Below, one piece after another: positions 49,319 through 58,668 of a stretch of 64,000 bases of DNA. Origin of the DNA: Kribbella solani (GTDB taxonomy: Bacteria; Actinomycetota; Actinomycetes; Propionibacteriales; Kribbellaceae); assembly GCF_014205295.1 (NCBI RefSeq), contig NZ_JACHNF010000001.1, forward strand, positions 6,572,001-6,636,000. Reading direction: 5' to 3'. Below the pieces are notes generated by a model. It was not told the origin of the DNA, did not search any database, and saw only the letters and a list, made by a program, of their open reading frames with translations. Each line of letters starts with the position of its first letter. Within the stretch, counting starts at the first letter, position 1. The position numbers and the translations under genes were made by a program.

Positions 49319-50605
49319 ATGGAGTACACCCGTAGATCAGTCCTGACGGCCCTCGGGCTCGGCGCGGTCGCTGCCGCCACCGGCTGCTCCACGTCGTCCG
49401 GTGGCGATCAGGCCGCCGCCGACGGACCCGTCGAGGGCGAGATCACGCTGCTCACCCCACTGTTCGAGGGTGGTACCGGCAAGCAGTTGCTGGAGGGCAA
49501 GCTGCTGCCCGCGTTCAAGCAGAAGAACCCGAACGTCACGGTCAAGGTCGACTACACGACGTACAACGCGCTGAACGAGAAGCTCACCACCAGCCTGGCC
49601 GGTGGGCTGATGCCGGACGTGGTGATGCTCGGCGTCGGCTGGATTCCGCCGTTCGCGCACAAGAAGGTGCTCGCGCCGCTGCCGGACGAGCTGGCCAAGC
49701 GGTACGAGTACGAGGACCGGGTGCTGGAGCCGTCGCGCTTCGACGGCAAGCTGTACGCGCTGCCGATGGTGCTGGACACCCGGATCGTCACCTACCGCAA
49801 GGACCTGTTCGCCGAGGCCGGGATCAAGGCACCGCCGAAGGACTGGGCCGAGCTGCGGGAGATGTCCAAGGAGCTGGCCCGCCGGGACGGTTCGGGCAAG
49901 CTCACCCGGGTCGGCTTCGACCCGTTCTCGATCGATCTGCGGCAGTGCTGGGAGACCTTCCTGTTCGCGAACGACGGCAACCTGTTCGACGAGGCCGGGC
50001 AGCAGGTCAAGTTCAACGACGACAAGGGTGTCGAGGCGCTGCAGTTGTTCCTGGACGTGCTCAAGGACAAGTCCGCCGACTACTCGTTCAAGTCCGCCGC
50101 CGGTCAGCCGACCACGCTGCAGCAGGGCCGGTCCGCGATGATGATGGCGAACAACTCGCTCTGGGTGCAGCTGAAGAAGGAGAACCCGGAGCTGCTCAAG
50201 GAGGACAAGGTCGGCGCGTTCATCCTGGCCAACAAGGTGCCGGCGATGTTGCAGGGCGGGACCCTGGTGGCTCGCTCCGCTTCGACGAAGCACGCCGCCG
50301 CCGCGCAGGCGCTGGTCGAGTACATGGGTTCGCCGGACTCGATCCTGCCGACTGCCGAGCAGCGCGGTTCGGTGCCCGGCGTCCAGAACCTGCGGACGTC
50401 CGAGTACGTCAAGGACAACGGCTTCGTGAAGCTTGCCCTGGACAACATGAGCAAGGCCCGGTCCGAGGGTGGTACCGCTGCCTGGATGGAGATCCGGGAG
50501 AAGATCAAGACCACCCTGGAGACCGCGGTGGTCGGTCAGCGGACCGCCAAGGAAGCGATCGACGAGCTGGCGAACCTGAGCAAGGAAGCGATCTCGCGGC
50601 TGTGA
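49319..50605 (+). CDS. ABC sugar transporter substrate-binding lipoprotein
   Basis: A 428-residue family-1 extracellular binding protein. The N-terminus TRRSVLTALGLGAVAAATGC combines a Tat-like Arg pair with a lipobox, Cys at about 23, so it is probably a Tat-exported lipoprotein. The mature part shows FKQKNPNVTVKVDYTTY, SLAGGLMPDVVMLG and LEPSRFDGKLYALPMVLDTR, typical of oligosaccharide-binding proteins. It starts the operon and is coupled by GTGA to the first permease. It should capture oligosaccharides released by the secreted lyases. Confidence 0.93.
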   Translation: MEYTRRSVLTALGLGAVAAATGCSTSSGGDQAAADGPVEGEITLLTPLFEGGTGKQLLEGKLLPAFKQKNPNVTVKVDYTTYNALNEKLTTSLAGGLMPDVVMLGVGWIPPFAHKKVLAPLPDELAKRYEYEDRVLEPSRFDGKLYALPMVLDTRIVTYRKDLFAEAGIKAPPKDWAELREMSKELARRDGSGKLTRVGFDPFSIDLRQCWETFLFANDGNLFDEAGQQVKFNDDKGVEALQLFLDVLKDKSADYSFKSAAGQPTTLQQGRSAMMMANNSLWVQLKKENPELLKEDKVGAFILANKVPAMLQGGTLVARSASTKHAAAAQALVEYMGSPDSILPTAEQRGSVPGVQNLRTSEYVKDNGFVKLALDNMSKARSEGGTAAWMEIREKIKTTLETAVVGQRTAKEAIDELANLSKEAISRL

Positions 50606-51576
50606 GCGTCGTATCGACCGCCGAACGCAGGCGCGGTTCCCGCGAGCGGTCCGCGGGCAGTACCGGTCGGCCCGGCGCGCCTGGATCCGACGTGTCCCGC
50701 CAGGGACTCGGCCGCGCCCGGCGGCGGGCCGGTCTGCTGATGGTCGCGCCCGCCCTGCTGCACGCGCTGATCTGGATCGGCATCCCGCTGGTCGCCGCGG
50801 TGGTGCTGAGCTTCACCTCGTACGACGTGCTGACGCCGCCGCGCTTCGTTGGGCTGGCCAACTTTCAGGACCTGCTCGGCGACCAGGTCTTCCGGCGCGC
50901 GGTACTGAACACCAGCGTGTACACGTTCTTCACCGTCCCGGTGGCGATGGGGATCGCGCTGCTGATCGCGCTGATGCTGAACACCAAGCTGGCCGGCCGG
51001 GCGATCTTCCGGACCGCGATCTTCATCCCGCAGGTGACCGCGACGATCGCGGTGGCGCTGGTCTGGTTGTGGATCTACGACCCGCGCAGCGGACTGGCGA
51101 ACGCGATCCTGTCGTTCCTCGGCCTGGACGGTCCGGCCTGGCTGTCGTCCACCACCTGGGCGATGCCGGCGGTGATCGTGGTCGGCATCTGGCAGGGGAT
51201 CGGCCTGAAGATGCTGATCTACCTGGCCGCCCTGCAGAGCCTGCCGACCGACCTGTACGAGGCCGCGTCGGTGGACGGCGCCTCGAAGGTCCGGCAGTTC
51301 TTCAGCCTGACCGTGCCGCTGCTCCGGCCGGCCACGTTCTTCGTCTTCGTCACCTCGGTGATCGGCGCGTTCCAGTCGTTCGACCAGGTGTACATCCTGA
51401 CCGACGGCGGGCCGGCGAACAGTACGACGATGATGACGTACGAGATCTACAAGTCCGCGTTCCGGGAGTTCCGGATGGGGTACGCCTGCGCGCAGAGCCT
51501 GGTGCTGTTCGCGATGCTGCTGATCCTGACCCTGGTGAACCGGCGCATCACCGGAGGTGACCGTGGCACCCGTTGA
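50602..51576 (+). CDS. ABC sugar transporter permease 1 (MalF type)
   Basis: A 324-residue permease starting at GTG 50602 (GTGA overlap). A basic, Arg/Ser/Gly-rich 45-residue N-terminus precedes six transmembrane helices. The EAA loop is LPTDLYEAASVDGASKVRQFFSLTVPLLRP near residue 220. The FDQVYILTDGGPANST segment is typical of MalF/UgpA-like permeases. It overlaps the second permease gene by 14 bases. No ATPase is encoded in the window; a shared MsiK-like ATPase elsewhere is likely. Confidence 0.92.
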   Translation: MSVVSTAERRRGSRERSAGSTGRPGAPGSDVSRQGLGRARRRAGLLMVAPALLHALIWIGIPLVAAVVLSFTSYDVLTPPRFVGLANFQDLLGDQVFRRAVLNTSVYTFFTVPVAMGIALLIALMLNTKLAGRAIFRTAIFIPQVTATIAVALVWLWIYDPRSGLANAILSFLGLDGPAWLSSTTWAMPAVIVVGIWQGIGLKMLIYLAALQSLPTDLYEAASVDGASKVRQFFSLTVPLLRPATFFVFVTSVIGAFQSFDQVYILTDGGPANSTTMMTYEIYKSAFREFRMGYACAQSLVLFAMLLILTLVNRRITGGDRGTR

Positions 51577-52459
51577 CACCGTCCGTCGCGCCCGCCGCCG
51601 GCAGGTCCGGCCCGGCCGGGTCGCGCTGTACCTGACGCTGGCCGCGATCTCGCTGGTGATGATCGTGCCGTTCGTCTGGATGCTGCTCACCTCGGTCAAG
51701 ACCCCCGGCGACATCGCCGCGGTGCCGCCCCGGCTGTTCCCGACGAAATGGGCCTTCGGCAACTACGTCGACGCCTTGCGCGCGGCGCCGTTCGCGACGT
51801 ACGCCCGGAACAGTTTCGTGATCGCGATCAGTCACACCCTGCTGAACGTGGTGATCGCGTCGATGGCCGGGTACGCGCTCGCGCGACTGCGGTTCCGGGG
51901 CAGTTCGCTGATCTTCCTCGGTTTCGTCGGCGCGCTGATGATCCCGACGTACACGAAGATCCTGCCGGAGTTCCTGATCGTCCGGTTCATGCCGTTGTTC
52001 GGCGGTAACGACATCACCGGCCAGGGCGGTACCGGCTGGCTGGACACCTGGTGGGCGCTGATCATTCCGGGCGCGGTCAGTCCGTTCTCGGTGTTCCTGT
52101 TCCGGCAGTTCTACCTGGACCTGCCGGTCGAGCTGGAAGAGGCGGCCCGGCTGGACGGTCTTGGTGAGCTGGGTATCTACGCGCGGATCATGACGCCGTT
52201 GGTGAAACCGGCGTTCATCACCGTCGCGCTGCTCACCTTCGAGAGTTCGTGGAACAACTTCCTCTGGCCGCTGCTGGTGACCAAGAGCGACAGCCTGCGG
52301 GTGATCCAGGTGGGCCTGTCGGTGTTCCGGACCGAGAACGACACGCAATGGGCGTTCCTGATGGCCGGTACGACGCTGGCCACCGTACCGATGGTGGTGC
52401 TGTTCCTGATCGGGCAGCGCTACTTCGTCCAAGGTTTCGCGACCGCGGGCATCAAATGA
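51563..52459 (+). CDS. ABC sugar transporter permease 2 (MalG type)
   Basis: A 298-residue permease. GTG 51563 is chosen because GGAGG ends five bases upstream; GTG 51557 is also possible. Six helices, with the EAA motif LPVELEEAARLDGLGELGIYARIMTPLVKPA near 185-215. The insert FMPLFGGNDITGQGGTGWLDTWWAL before it is typical of the MalG/UgpE class. It pairs with the upstream permease. Its stop overlaps ATG 52456. Confidence 0.92.
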   Translation: MAPVDTVRRARRRQVRPGRVALYLTLAAISLVMIVPFVWMLLTSVKTPGDIAAVPPRLFPTKWAFGNYVDALRAAPFATYARNSFVIAISHTLLNVVIASMAGYALARLRFRGSSLIFLGFVGALMIPTYTKILPEFLIVRFMPLFGGNDITGQGGTGWLDTWWALIIPGAVSPFSVFLFRQFYLDLPVELEEAARLDGLGELGIYARIMTPLVKPAFITVALLTFESSWNNFLWPLLVTKSDSLRVIQVGLSVFRTENDTQWAFLMAGTTLATVPMVVLFLIGQRYFVQGFATAGIK

Positions 52460-52482
52460 CAGCCACCGAAGGGAAGCACGTG

Positions 52483-53241
52483 ATGGAACTGCAGGGCACG
52501 CGCGCACTGGTCACCGGGGCCGGGCACGGCATCGGCCGCGGGATCGCGCTCGGTCTGGCCGCGGCCGGCGCGGACGTCGTGGTGCACTACGGCAAGTCCG
52601 CGGACGCCGCCGCGCGGACCGTTGCCGAGATCGAGGAACTCGGCCGGAAGGCGATCGCGGTCGGCGCGGACGTGACCAGCACGGCGGAGGTCAACCGGCT
52701 GCTCGATGAAACGATCGGTTTCCTCGGCGGACTGGACGTACTGGTCTGCAACGCCGGGCACCTGATCGGCCGGGTCAAGGTTGAGGAGATGACCGACGAG
52801 CACTTCCAGCAGGTCGTGGACGTGAACCTCGGCGCCACCTTCCGGACCACCCGGGCCGCGATCCCGCACCTGGCGCAGTCGGCGAACCCGCGGATCGTCA
52901 CGATGTCCTCGCTCGCCGCGCACAACGGCGGCGGACCGGGCTCGGTGGTGTACGCGGCCGCGAAGGCCGGGGTCCGGGGGTTCACCAAGGGTCTGGCGAA
53001 GGAACTCGGGCCGCGCGGCATCACGGTGAACTCGGTCGCGCCCGGGTACATCGCCGAGACCGCGTTCCATCAGACGTTCTCCACGACCGAAGCACAGGCG
53101 AACATGGTCGCGGGTACGCCGATCGGCCGCGCCGGGCAGGTCGAGGACGTCGCGAACGCGGTCCGCTTCCTGGCGCTGCCGTCGTCCGGTTACCTGACCG
53201 GGATCACGATCGACATCGACGGTGGCACGTGGCCCCGTTGA
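52483..53241 (+). CDS. Short-chain dehydrogenase/reductase
   Basis: A 252-residue classical SDR. ATG 52483 is chosen for its GAAGGGA site; ATG 52456, overlapping the permease stop, would add nine residues. The cofactor loop is TGAGHGIGRG, NAG lies at about 85, the catalytic Ser is in MSSLAAHNGG, and YAAAK carries Tyr and Lys. The product fits uronate metabolism, for example reduction of 4-deoxy-5-keto-uronates made from lyase products, but substrate is inferred from context only. Its end overlaps the next gene by 13 bases. Confidence 0.87.
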   Translation: MELQGTRALVTGAGHGIGRGIALGLAAAGADVVVHYGKSADAAARTVAEIEELGRKAIAVGADVTSTAEVNRLLDETIGFLGGLDVLVCNAGHLIGRVKVEEMTDEHFQQVVDVNLGATFRTTRAAIPHLAQSANPRIVTMSSLAAHNGGGPGSVVYAAAKAGVRGFTKGLAKELGPRGITVNSVAPGYIAETAFHQTFSTTEAQANMVAGTPIGRAGQVEDVANAVRFLALPSSGYLTGITIDIDGGTWPR

Positions 53242-54956
53242 CGGGACATCCGCCGGCCGAGCGCGGTGGCTGGTGGCACGAGTACGTGTGCCCGGCGCAC
53301 GGCGTCGAGCTGGAGCACATCGGGTTCGAAACCGGTGAGTTTCCGGCGGGCGGCGTGCCGTGCGTCCACGGCTGCCGCGTCGACAGTCCGGCCGTACGCG
53401 GCGCGTGGACCGTCCTTGCGCATCACTGGTGGGCGCGACGGATTCGGTTGCTCTCGTACGAGGGTGGTGGCGGCGAGCTGCTAACGGCGTACGCGCGGTT
53501 GTACTTGGAGCTGACGAAGACCGGCGAGCACGAGCAGGCGCAGGGGTGGATGCAGCGCGGCCGGCTGTTCCATCAGGCGCTCACGGATGCGGTTTGGGGT
53601 GTGCCGATCGCGCACTCGATTCTCAATCTGGCCTCCGCTGGAGCCGCGTCGGCTGACTTGGTCGAGACGCTGCCGATGCTGGACGACATGGTCGTCGGCG
53701 CGCGCCGGGCCCGGGACGCGATGGTTGCGCAGGGCAAGTTCTCGTCCAACTACACGGCCTGGTTCAACGCGCTGGGCACGACCGCGGGCCAGGCGGCGGC
53801 CGCGGTTCGGGGCGAGGCGTGGGACGGCGCGGGGGAGTGGCTGACCGGCGAGCTCGGGCAGTTCGCGCACCTGGAGATCGCGACCGGCGAGGACGGTTGG
53901 GAGTGGGAGGCCAGCACGTACTACCACGGGTTCGTGCTGCGGGCGTACCTGCTCAGTCTTCGCGGCATCGATCCGGCGTCCGTACCCGATCGGCTCGAAG
54001 CGATGATCGCCGCGCTCGCCGGGATCGCCACTGACGGCGGCATCCTGCCGGCGCTGCACGACGGACCGTACCTGCGGGTGCCGTTGGCGTTGGAATGGCT
54101 GGAGATCGCCGCGTTGGCCCGGCAGTTCACCTCGGCGGTTGAACTCTCCTCGGTCGCGCAACGGGCGCAGGCGGAGGTCGGACCGGAGTACGACGGTCTG
54201 GAGCGGAAACTGATCGGTTGGTTCGCCGGGCCGCCGCGGGCCGGTTCGCGATCGTCGCGGGCGATCACCGGGTCGTACGCGGTGGTGCGGGTCGGCGGGA
54301 TCCACGCGATCCTCGACCATGGTCCGCACGGCGGGTCGCATGGGCATCACGACAAACTTGCGCTGTACCTGTACGGCGCGACCACTCCGTGGCAGCCGGA
54401 TCCGGGGCAGGTGCCGTACGGGCATGCCGAGTGGCGACGGCACTATCAGTCGGTCGCCGCGCATCCGACGATCCGCATCGACGGACTCGAACCGGCGGAG
54501 GCGACCGGCGTACTGACGCGGAACGGGACGTCCGTGACCGTGGAGGTCGAGGGCTGGTACGAGGGTGTCCGCGCCACGCGGCAGCTGATTCCCGGTGACG
54601 GGTACTTGGTCGACATCGTTCGCGTGACGGCCGACCGGGAGCGCGAGATCGTACTGCAGTTCCGGCCGGACGTGGAGCTGACGGTCGAGGTCGAACCGGA
54701 TGGGGTTCGCACGACGTGGGTCGGCGCGGAGACGTTATATGCCTTCCACGTCGGACACGGCAGCGCTGACACGGCCGGTGAGGAGCGGACCGATTCGGTG
54801 CCGGTGCCAGTCACGCGGCCCGGGCCGGGCCCGGCGGACGATCCGCAGCGGGTGCGGACCTGGGTGGACTGGACAGTCGTGGGTACGTCCGCGACCTTCC
54901 GCTCCGTGTACGCGACCGCGCCGATCGACTTCGAGAAGGTGATCGGCGATGTATGA
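53229..54956 (+). CDS. Heparinase II/III-like polysaccharide lyase (cytoplasmic)
   Basis: A 575-residue protein beginning at GTG 53229. An alpha/alpha-toroid domain (about 60-320) is followed by a beta-sandwich domain with the family motif GGSHGHHDKLALYLYG near 367-380, which holds catalytic or metal-binding His residues. An RNA-binding-like CPAHGVELEHIGF and Cys-x-His near the N-terminus may bind metal. No signal peptide, so it should act on imported oligosaccharides. It overlaps its neighbours on both sides, SDR and the second lyase. Confidence 0.87.
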   Translation: MAPLTGHPPAERGGWWHEYVCPAHGVELEHIGFETGEFPAGGVPCVHGCRVDSPAVRGAWTVLAHHWWARRIRLLSYEGGGGELLTAYARLYLELTKTGEHEQAQGWMQRGRLFHQALTDAVWGVPIAHSILNLASAGAASADLVETLPMLDDMVVGARRARDAMVAQGKFSSNYTAWFNALGTTAGQAAAAVRGEAWDGAGEWLTGELGQFAHLEIATGEDGWEWEASTYYHGFVLRAYLLSLRGIDPASVPDRLEAMIAALAGIATDGGILPALHDGPYLRVPLALEWLEIAALARQFTSAVELSSVAQRAQAEVGPEYDGLERKLIGWFAGPPRAGSRSSRAITGSYAVVRVGGIHAILDHGPHGGSHGHHDKLALYLYGATTPWQPDPGQVPYGHAEWRRHYQSVAAHPTIRIDGLEPAEATGVLTRNGTSVTVEVEGWYEGVRATRQLIPGDGYLVDIVRVTADREREIVLQFRPDVELTVEVEPDGVRTTWVGAETLYAFHVGHGSADTAGEERTDSVPVPVTRPGPGPADDPQRVRTWVDWTVVGTSATFRSVYATAPIDFEKVIGDV

Positions 54957-56880
54957 GCAGCGTCTCGACGTACTGCGGGCCGGCCTCGACGGCAGGTACG
55001 CGGCGCAGTGGAAACGGCTGCGCGAACAGTGCGACTGGTACCGGACGCAGACCCCGCCGACCGAACATCCGTCCGCCAGCATCACGTACTTCGGCCCGGC
55101 CGCCGCGAACCTCGCGCTGGCCTACCGGCTCACCGGCAACGAGGGGTACCGGAGTGAGGCCGCGCGATGGATCGCGGCGGCCATCGGCTTTCCGCACTGG
55201 GGCAAGGCGCACCTGCCCGATCACGACCTGGACGCGGGCTGGCTGCTGCACGGTCTGTCGCTCGCCCCGGTCTGGCTCGGCGACGACTTCGAACTCGCCA
55301 AGGAACTGCGCGCGAAGCTCGAACTGCAGGGCTCGCGGTTGTACGACTTCGCCGTCGAGTCCGAAGGTACGTGGTGGAGCTCGTCGTACTGGCAGAACCA
55401 CAACTGGATCTGCTACACCGGCCTCGCCACCGCCGGGTACGCGCTGCAGCGGCCGGAATGGACCGAACGCGCGAAGGCCAACTTCGCCACGGTCATCGAG
55501 GTCCTACCGGCCGACGGGTCGGACATGGAAGGCGTCGTGTACTGGCGGTACGGCGTGCCGTGGCTCGCGACGTACCTGGATCTCCTGCAGGACCAGGAAG
55601 AACTGGACTGGTGGGATCGCTGTGCGTTCCTGAAGAACACGTTCTCGTACCGGTTGCAGCAGTGCGCGCCCGGCTTCGAGGAGAACATCGATCATGGCGA
55701 CTGTCATGACCGGCGCAGTGGTCACAGCGTCGCGCTGTACCGGAAGCTCGCGGCCGCGTACCGGATCGGTGAAGCACAGTGGCTCGCGGATCAGGTCGCG
55801 GAACGGTTCTTCTGGCGTGAGGCGTACGCGAGTGGCGTCAAACCGGGGGTGATGCCCGAGGCGTACCTGGAAATGCTCTGGTACGACGACACGTTGCCGG
55901 CGGTCGCGCCCGCGGAGCGTACGCCGTTGTCCGCGTACTTTCCGGACCTCGGCCTGGTCACCGCGCGGACCGGGTGGGACGACGACGCGACGATGGTGTC
56001 GTTCAAGGCGGCGCCCGGTGGTGGGCATCAGGCGTGGGAGCTGTCGCACCAGCTGGATCGTGAGCATGGTTGGGACACGTTGAGCGCCGGGCATCACCAT
56101 CCCGATGCCGGGTCGTTCGTGCTGACCTCGCGTGGCGCGTTTCTCGCGGTGGACGAGGGATACAGCAACCGGAAGCGCGCGGGGGACCACAATCTGATCC
56201 TGGTCGACGGTCTGGGGTACGCGGACGAGGACCGGTATCACGTGTACAAGGGGATTCCGTACGAGCGGCAGGCGCGGATGGTCGACGTGTACGCGGCCGA
56301 TGGGGTGGTGCACGCGACGGCACGACTCGCGGCGATGTATCCGGCTGAGCTGGGGATCACGCGGCTCGACCGTACGCTCGTGTTCACGCCGGCCGGGCGG
56401 ATCGTTCTGCTGGATCGGTGCGCGGCTGACGCGCCGCGGGACTGGACGTTGCTGCTGCACGCGGATTGGCCGATCGAGTACGGCGCGGAGATCGCGCTGC
56501 GGTCCGGGTCGGCGCAGGCGTGGGTCCGGTTGCACGGTCCGGTCTCCGTCGAACCGGCGATCACCGAAGTCGAGGCCAACCCGACCTCGAGCACCCCCAG
56601 CCTGCGCCTGACCCGCACCATGCACACCCTCCGCGCCACCGCTTCACAGTCCACGACGGCCACGTTGCTGACCACCATCGAACCCACCTCCTCCCTCCAC
56701 CCAACCCCACCCACCGCCCGCCGCCTCCCCGTGCGCCGCGGCCACGCCATCACCTTCGCCGACGAAACCGTCCTGCTCCCGGACGACGCCGGCCTGCTCC
56801 CGGACGACGCCGGCCTGATCGAGGGCACGAAGGGTCTCCACGCCATCATCCGAACCATCACGACCCGGATCACGATATGA
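54949..56880 (+). CDS. Second heparinase II/III-like polysaccharide lyase
   Basis: A 643-residue protein from ATG 54949, overlapping the previous gene by eight bases. The toroid domain (about 45-330) contains SSSYWQNHNWICYTGLA and SDMEGVVYWRYG, resembling DUF4962/PL-type lyases. The beta-sandwich has GHHHPDAGSFVLTSRG near 381-396, the family's metal and catalytic motif. A tandem LLPDDAG duplication lies near 620. No signal peptide. With the first lyase it suggests stepwise exolytic breakdown of uronate oligosaccharides in the cytoplasm. Confidence 0.87.
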   Translation: MYEQRLDVLRAGLDGRYAAQWKRLREQCDWYRTQTPPTEHPSASITYFGPAAANLALAYRLTGNEGYRSEAARWIAAAIGFPHWGKAHLPDHDLDAGWLLHGLSLAPVWLGDDFELAKELRAKLELQGSRLYDFAVESEGTWWSSSYWQNHNWICYTGLATAGYALQRPEWTERAKANFATVIEVLPADGSDMEGVVYWRYGVPWLATYLDLLQDQEELDWWDRCAFLKNTFSYRLQQCAPGFEENIDHGDCHDRRSGHSVALYRKLAAAYRIGEAQWLADQVAERFFWREAYASGVKPGVMPEAYLEMLWYDDTLPAVAPAERTPLSAYFPDLGLVTARTGWDDDATMVSFKAAPGGGHQAWELSHQLDREHGWDTLSAGHHHPDAGSFVLTSRGAFLAVDEGYSNRKRAGDHNLILVDGLGYADEDRYHVYKGIPYERQARMVDVYAADGVVHATARLAAMYPAELGITRLDRTLVFTPAGRIVLLDRCAADAPRDWTLLLHADWPIEYGAEIALRSGSAQAWVRLHGPVSVEPAITEVEANPTSSTPSLRLTRTMHTLRATASQSTTATLLTTIEPTSSLHPTPPTARRLPVRRGHAITFADETVLLPDDAGLLPDDAGLIEGTKGLHAIIRTITTRITI

Positions 56881-57578
56881 ACGCCTCTCAACCCAAGCGG
56901 CCGGCGCGGGGCCGGGGTGCTCCGGGGAATGGAGGTCCGGTGCCGGGGATCCGGACTCCTGCGCCGGGGAGCCGCACCCCGAACGCGTCGATCAGCACCG
57001 CCGGCGCGATGGGGCGGCGGGTGCTGGATCTGCTCGGGTGGGTGACTTTTCCGGCCATGGCGGGGGCTGCGTTTGTTGTGCTGGCGCTGGGGATCGTCAC
57101 CTGGTTGCCGGCGCTAGCGGGGGTTGGATTCGCTCTGGAGCGGTGGCGGCGGGACGGTGACAGCCGGTGTTTCGCCGGCGTGTTCACCGGATGGCGGAAG
57201 TTCTGGCGCCCGTTGCTGCCGCACTCGATCCTGATGACCGTCGCGACGCTGGTTGCTGTGAGCAACTTGTGGTTCCTGGCCGGCAAGTCAGGGCCGCTGG
57301 TGGTCGCACTGTTCATGGTCCACGTCGGCCTGCTTGCCGCCGCGATCACCTACCACCTCGCGCTAGCCGTCGCCGCCGCGCGAGCCCCGGACGAATTACC
57401 AACCACCTGGCGCAAAACCGCCTTCCGGCTCGCGTTCACCTCCGTCCCGCGCGGTACCGCCCTGCTCGGCGCCGCGATCGCCGCACCCGTGTTCTCGCTC
57501 GTCGTCCCGGCGGGCCCGTTGCTTCTCGGCACCACCGTTCCGGTTCTGGTCGGCCTGCTCGTCGCCGACCGCGCTTGA
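56877..57578 (+). CDS. DUF624 family membrane protein
   Basis: A 233-residue membrane protein from ATG 56877 (ATGA overlap). A 48-residue Pro/Gly/Arg-rich tail precedes five predicted transmembrane helices; the conserved GFALERWRRDGDSRCFAGVFTGWRKFWRP segment matches DUF624 (YesL-like). DUF624 genes usually accompany ABC sugar importers of plant-polymer loci, and that is the case here. Molecular role unknown. Confidence 0.8.
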   Translation: MNASQPKRPARGRGAPGNGGPVPGIRTPAPGSRTPNASISTAGAMGRRVLDLLGWVTFPAMAGAAFVVLALGIVTWLPALAGVGFALERWRRDGDSRCFAGVFTGWRKFWRPLLPHSILMTVATLVAVSNLWFLAGKSGPLVVALFMVHVGLLAAAITYHLALAVAAARAPDELPTTWRKTAFRLAFTSVPRGTALLGAAIAAPVFSLVVPAGPLLLGTTVPVLVGLLVADRA

Positions 57579-57615
57579 TATCGCGTCATCCGACCGCCCA
57601 ATCAGGAGGACCAGC

Positions 57616-58668
57616 ATGTCCAGAACCGTCCCGATCCTGCTCCTCGGCATCACGCTCGCGCTCCCCGCCGTACCAGCACACGCCGCGACCGACTACTACG
57701 TATCGACCACCGGAAACGACACCAGTTCGGGTACGTCGGCCAGTACGCCGTTCGCGACCATCCAGAAGGCACTCGACACCGCCCCGCGCGGCGCGACCGT
57801 ACACCTTGCCTCCGGCACCTATCTGCAGGACGCGGTGACCGTACGCTCCGGCGTCACCATCACCGGACCGTCGACCGCGGTGGTGAAAGGCGCCGGCAAC
57901 TCGCGCATCCTCCAGGTCCAGCACGACGGCGTGACTCTGGACGGATTCACCATCGATGGTCTCGCCGGATCGTCGTCCAGCAAAGCCGGCTACCGCGACA
58001 AGCTCGTGTACGTGATGAGTACGTCGCCCGGTGACGGCGTAGGTACTCTGACGATCCGGAACATGCGCTTGAAGAACGCGGGCAGTGAATGCCTGCGACT
58101 GCGCTACCTGGTCACCAACGCGGACGTCCATGACAACACCATCGGGCCGTGCGGAGTTTGGGACTTCAAGTTCAACGACGGCGGGAAGAACGGCGAGGGC
58201 ATCTACCTCGGGACCGCGCCCGAACAGCAGGGCGCGAACGGCGCGCCGGACGCGCAGGCCGACCGCAGCCGGAACAACCACATCCACGCCAACACGATCG
58301 CGACGTACGGCAACGAGTGCGTCGACGTGAAGGAGAACTCGACCGCGAACGTTGTCGAGTACAACGACTGCAGCCAGCAGCAGGACCCGAGCTCGGGCGG
58401 GCTGGACGCGCGGGGGAGCGGGAACACCTTCCGCTACAACACGATCCACGACAACGTCGGCGCCGGGGTCCGCCTCGGCGGTGACACGGAAACCGATGGC
58501 ACCGGCAACGACATCTACGGAAACACGATCACGAACAGTGCGGCCGGTGGCATCAAGTTCATGCGTACGCCGCAGGGTCAGGTCTGCGGGAACACCATGT
58601 CCGGAAACACCACCGGCAACTCGGTCGGAACGTTCGGCGCGGACTACAACCCGACAGCCGGCTGCTGA
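57616..58668 (+). CDS. Secreted right-handed beta-helix protein, probable lyase
   Basis: A 350-residue secreted protein with a Sec signal peptide (cleavage after AHAA, about 24) and a strong AGGAGG site. The mature N-terminus TDYYVSTTGNDTSSGTSASTPFATIQKALDTA is the DUF1565/PL9-like start of many parallel beta-helix lyases. Repeated coils (VTVRSGVTITGP, VTLDGFTIDG, NHIHANTIATYGNECVDVKEN, NTFRYNTIHDNVGAGVRLGG) follow. A catalytic residue cannot be assigned with confidence. Extracellular depolymerisation is the likely role. Confidence 0.82.
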   Translation: MSRTVPILLLGITLALPAVPAHAATDYYVSTTGNDTSSGTSASTPFATIQKALDTAPRGATVHLASGTYLQDAVTVRSGVTITGPSTAVVKGAGNSRILQVQHDGVTLDGFTIDGLAGSSSSKAGYRDKLVYVMSTSPGDGVGTLTIRNMRLKNAGSECLRLRYLVTNADVHDNTIGPCGVWDFKFNDGGKNGEGIYLGTAPEQQGANGAPDAQADRSRNNHIHANTIATYGNECVDVKENSTANVVEYNDCSQQQDPSSGGLDARGSGNTFRYNTIHDNVGAGVRLGGDTETDGTGNDIYGNTITNSAAGGIKFMRTPQGQVCGNTMSGNTTGNSVGTFGADYNPTAGC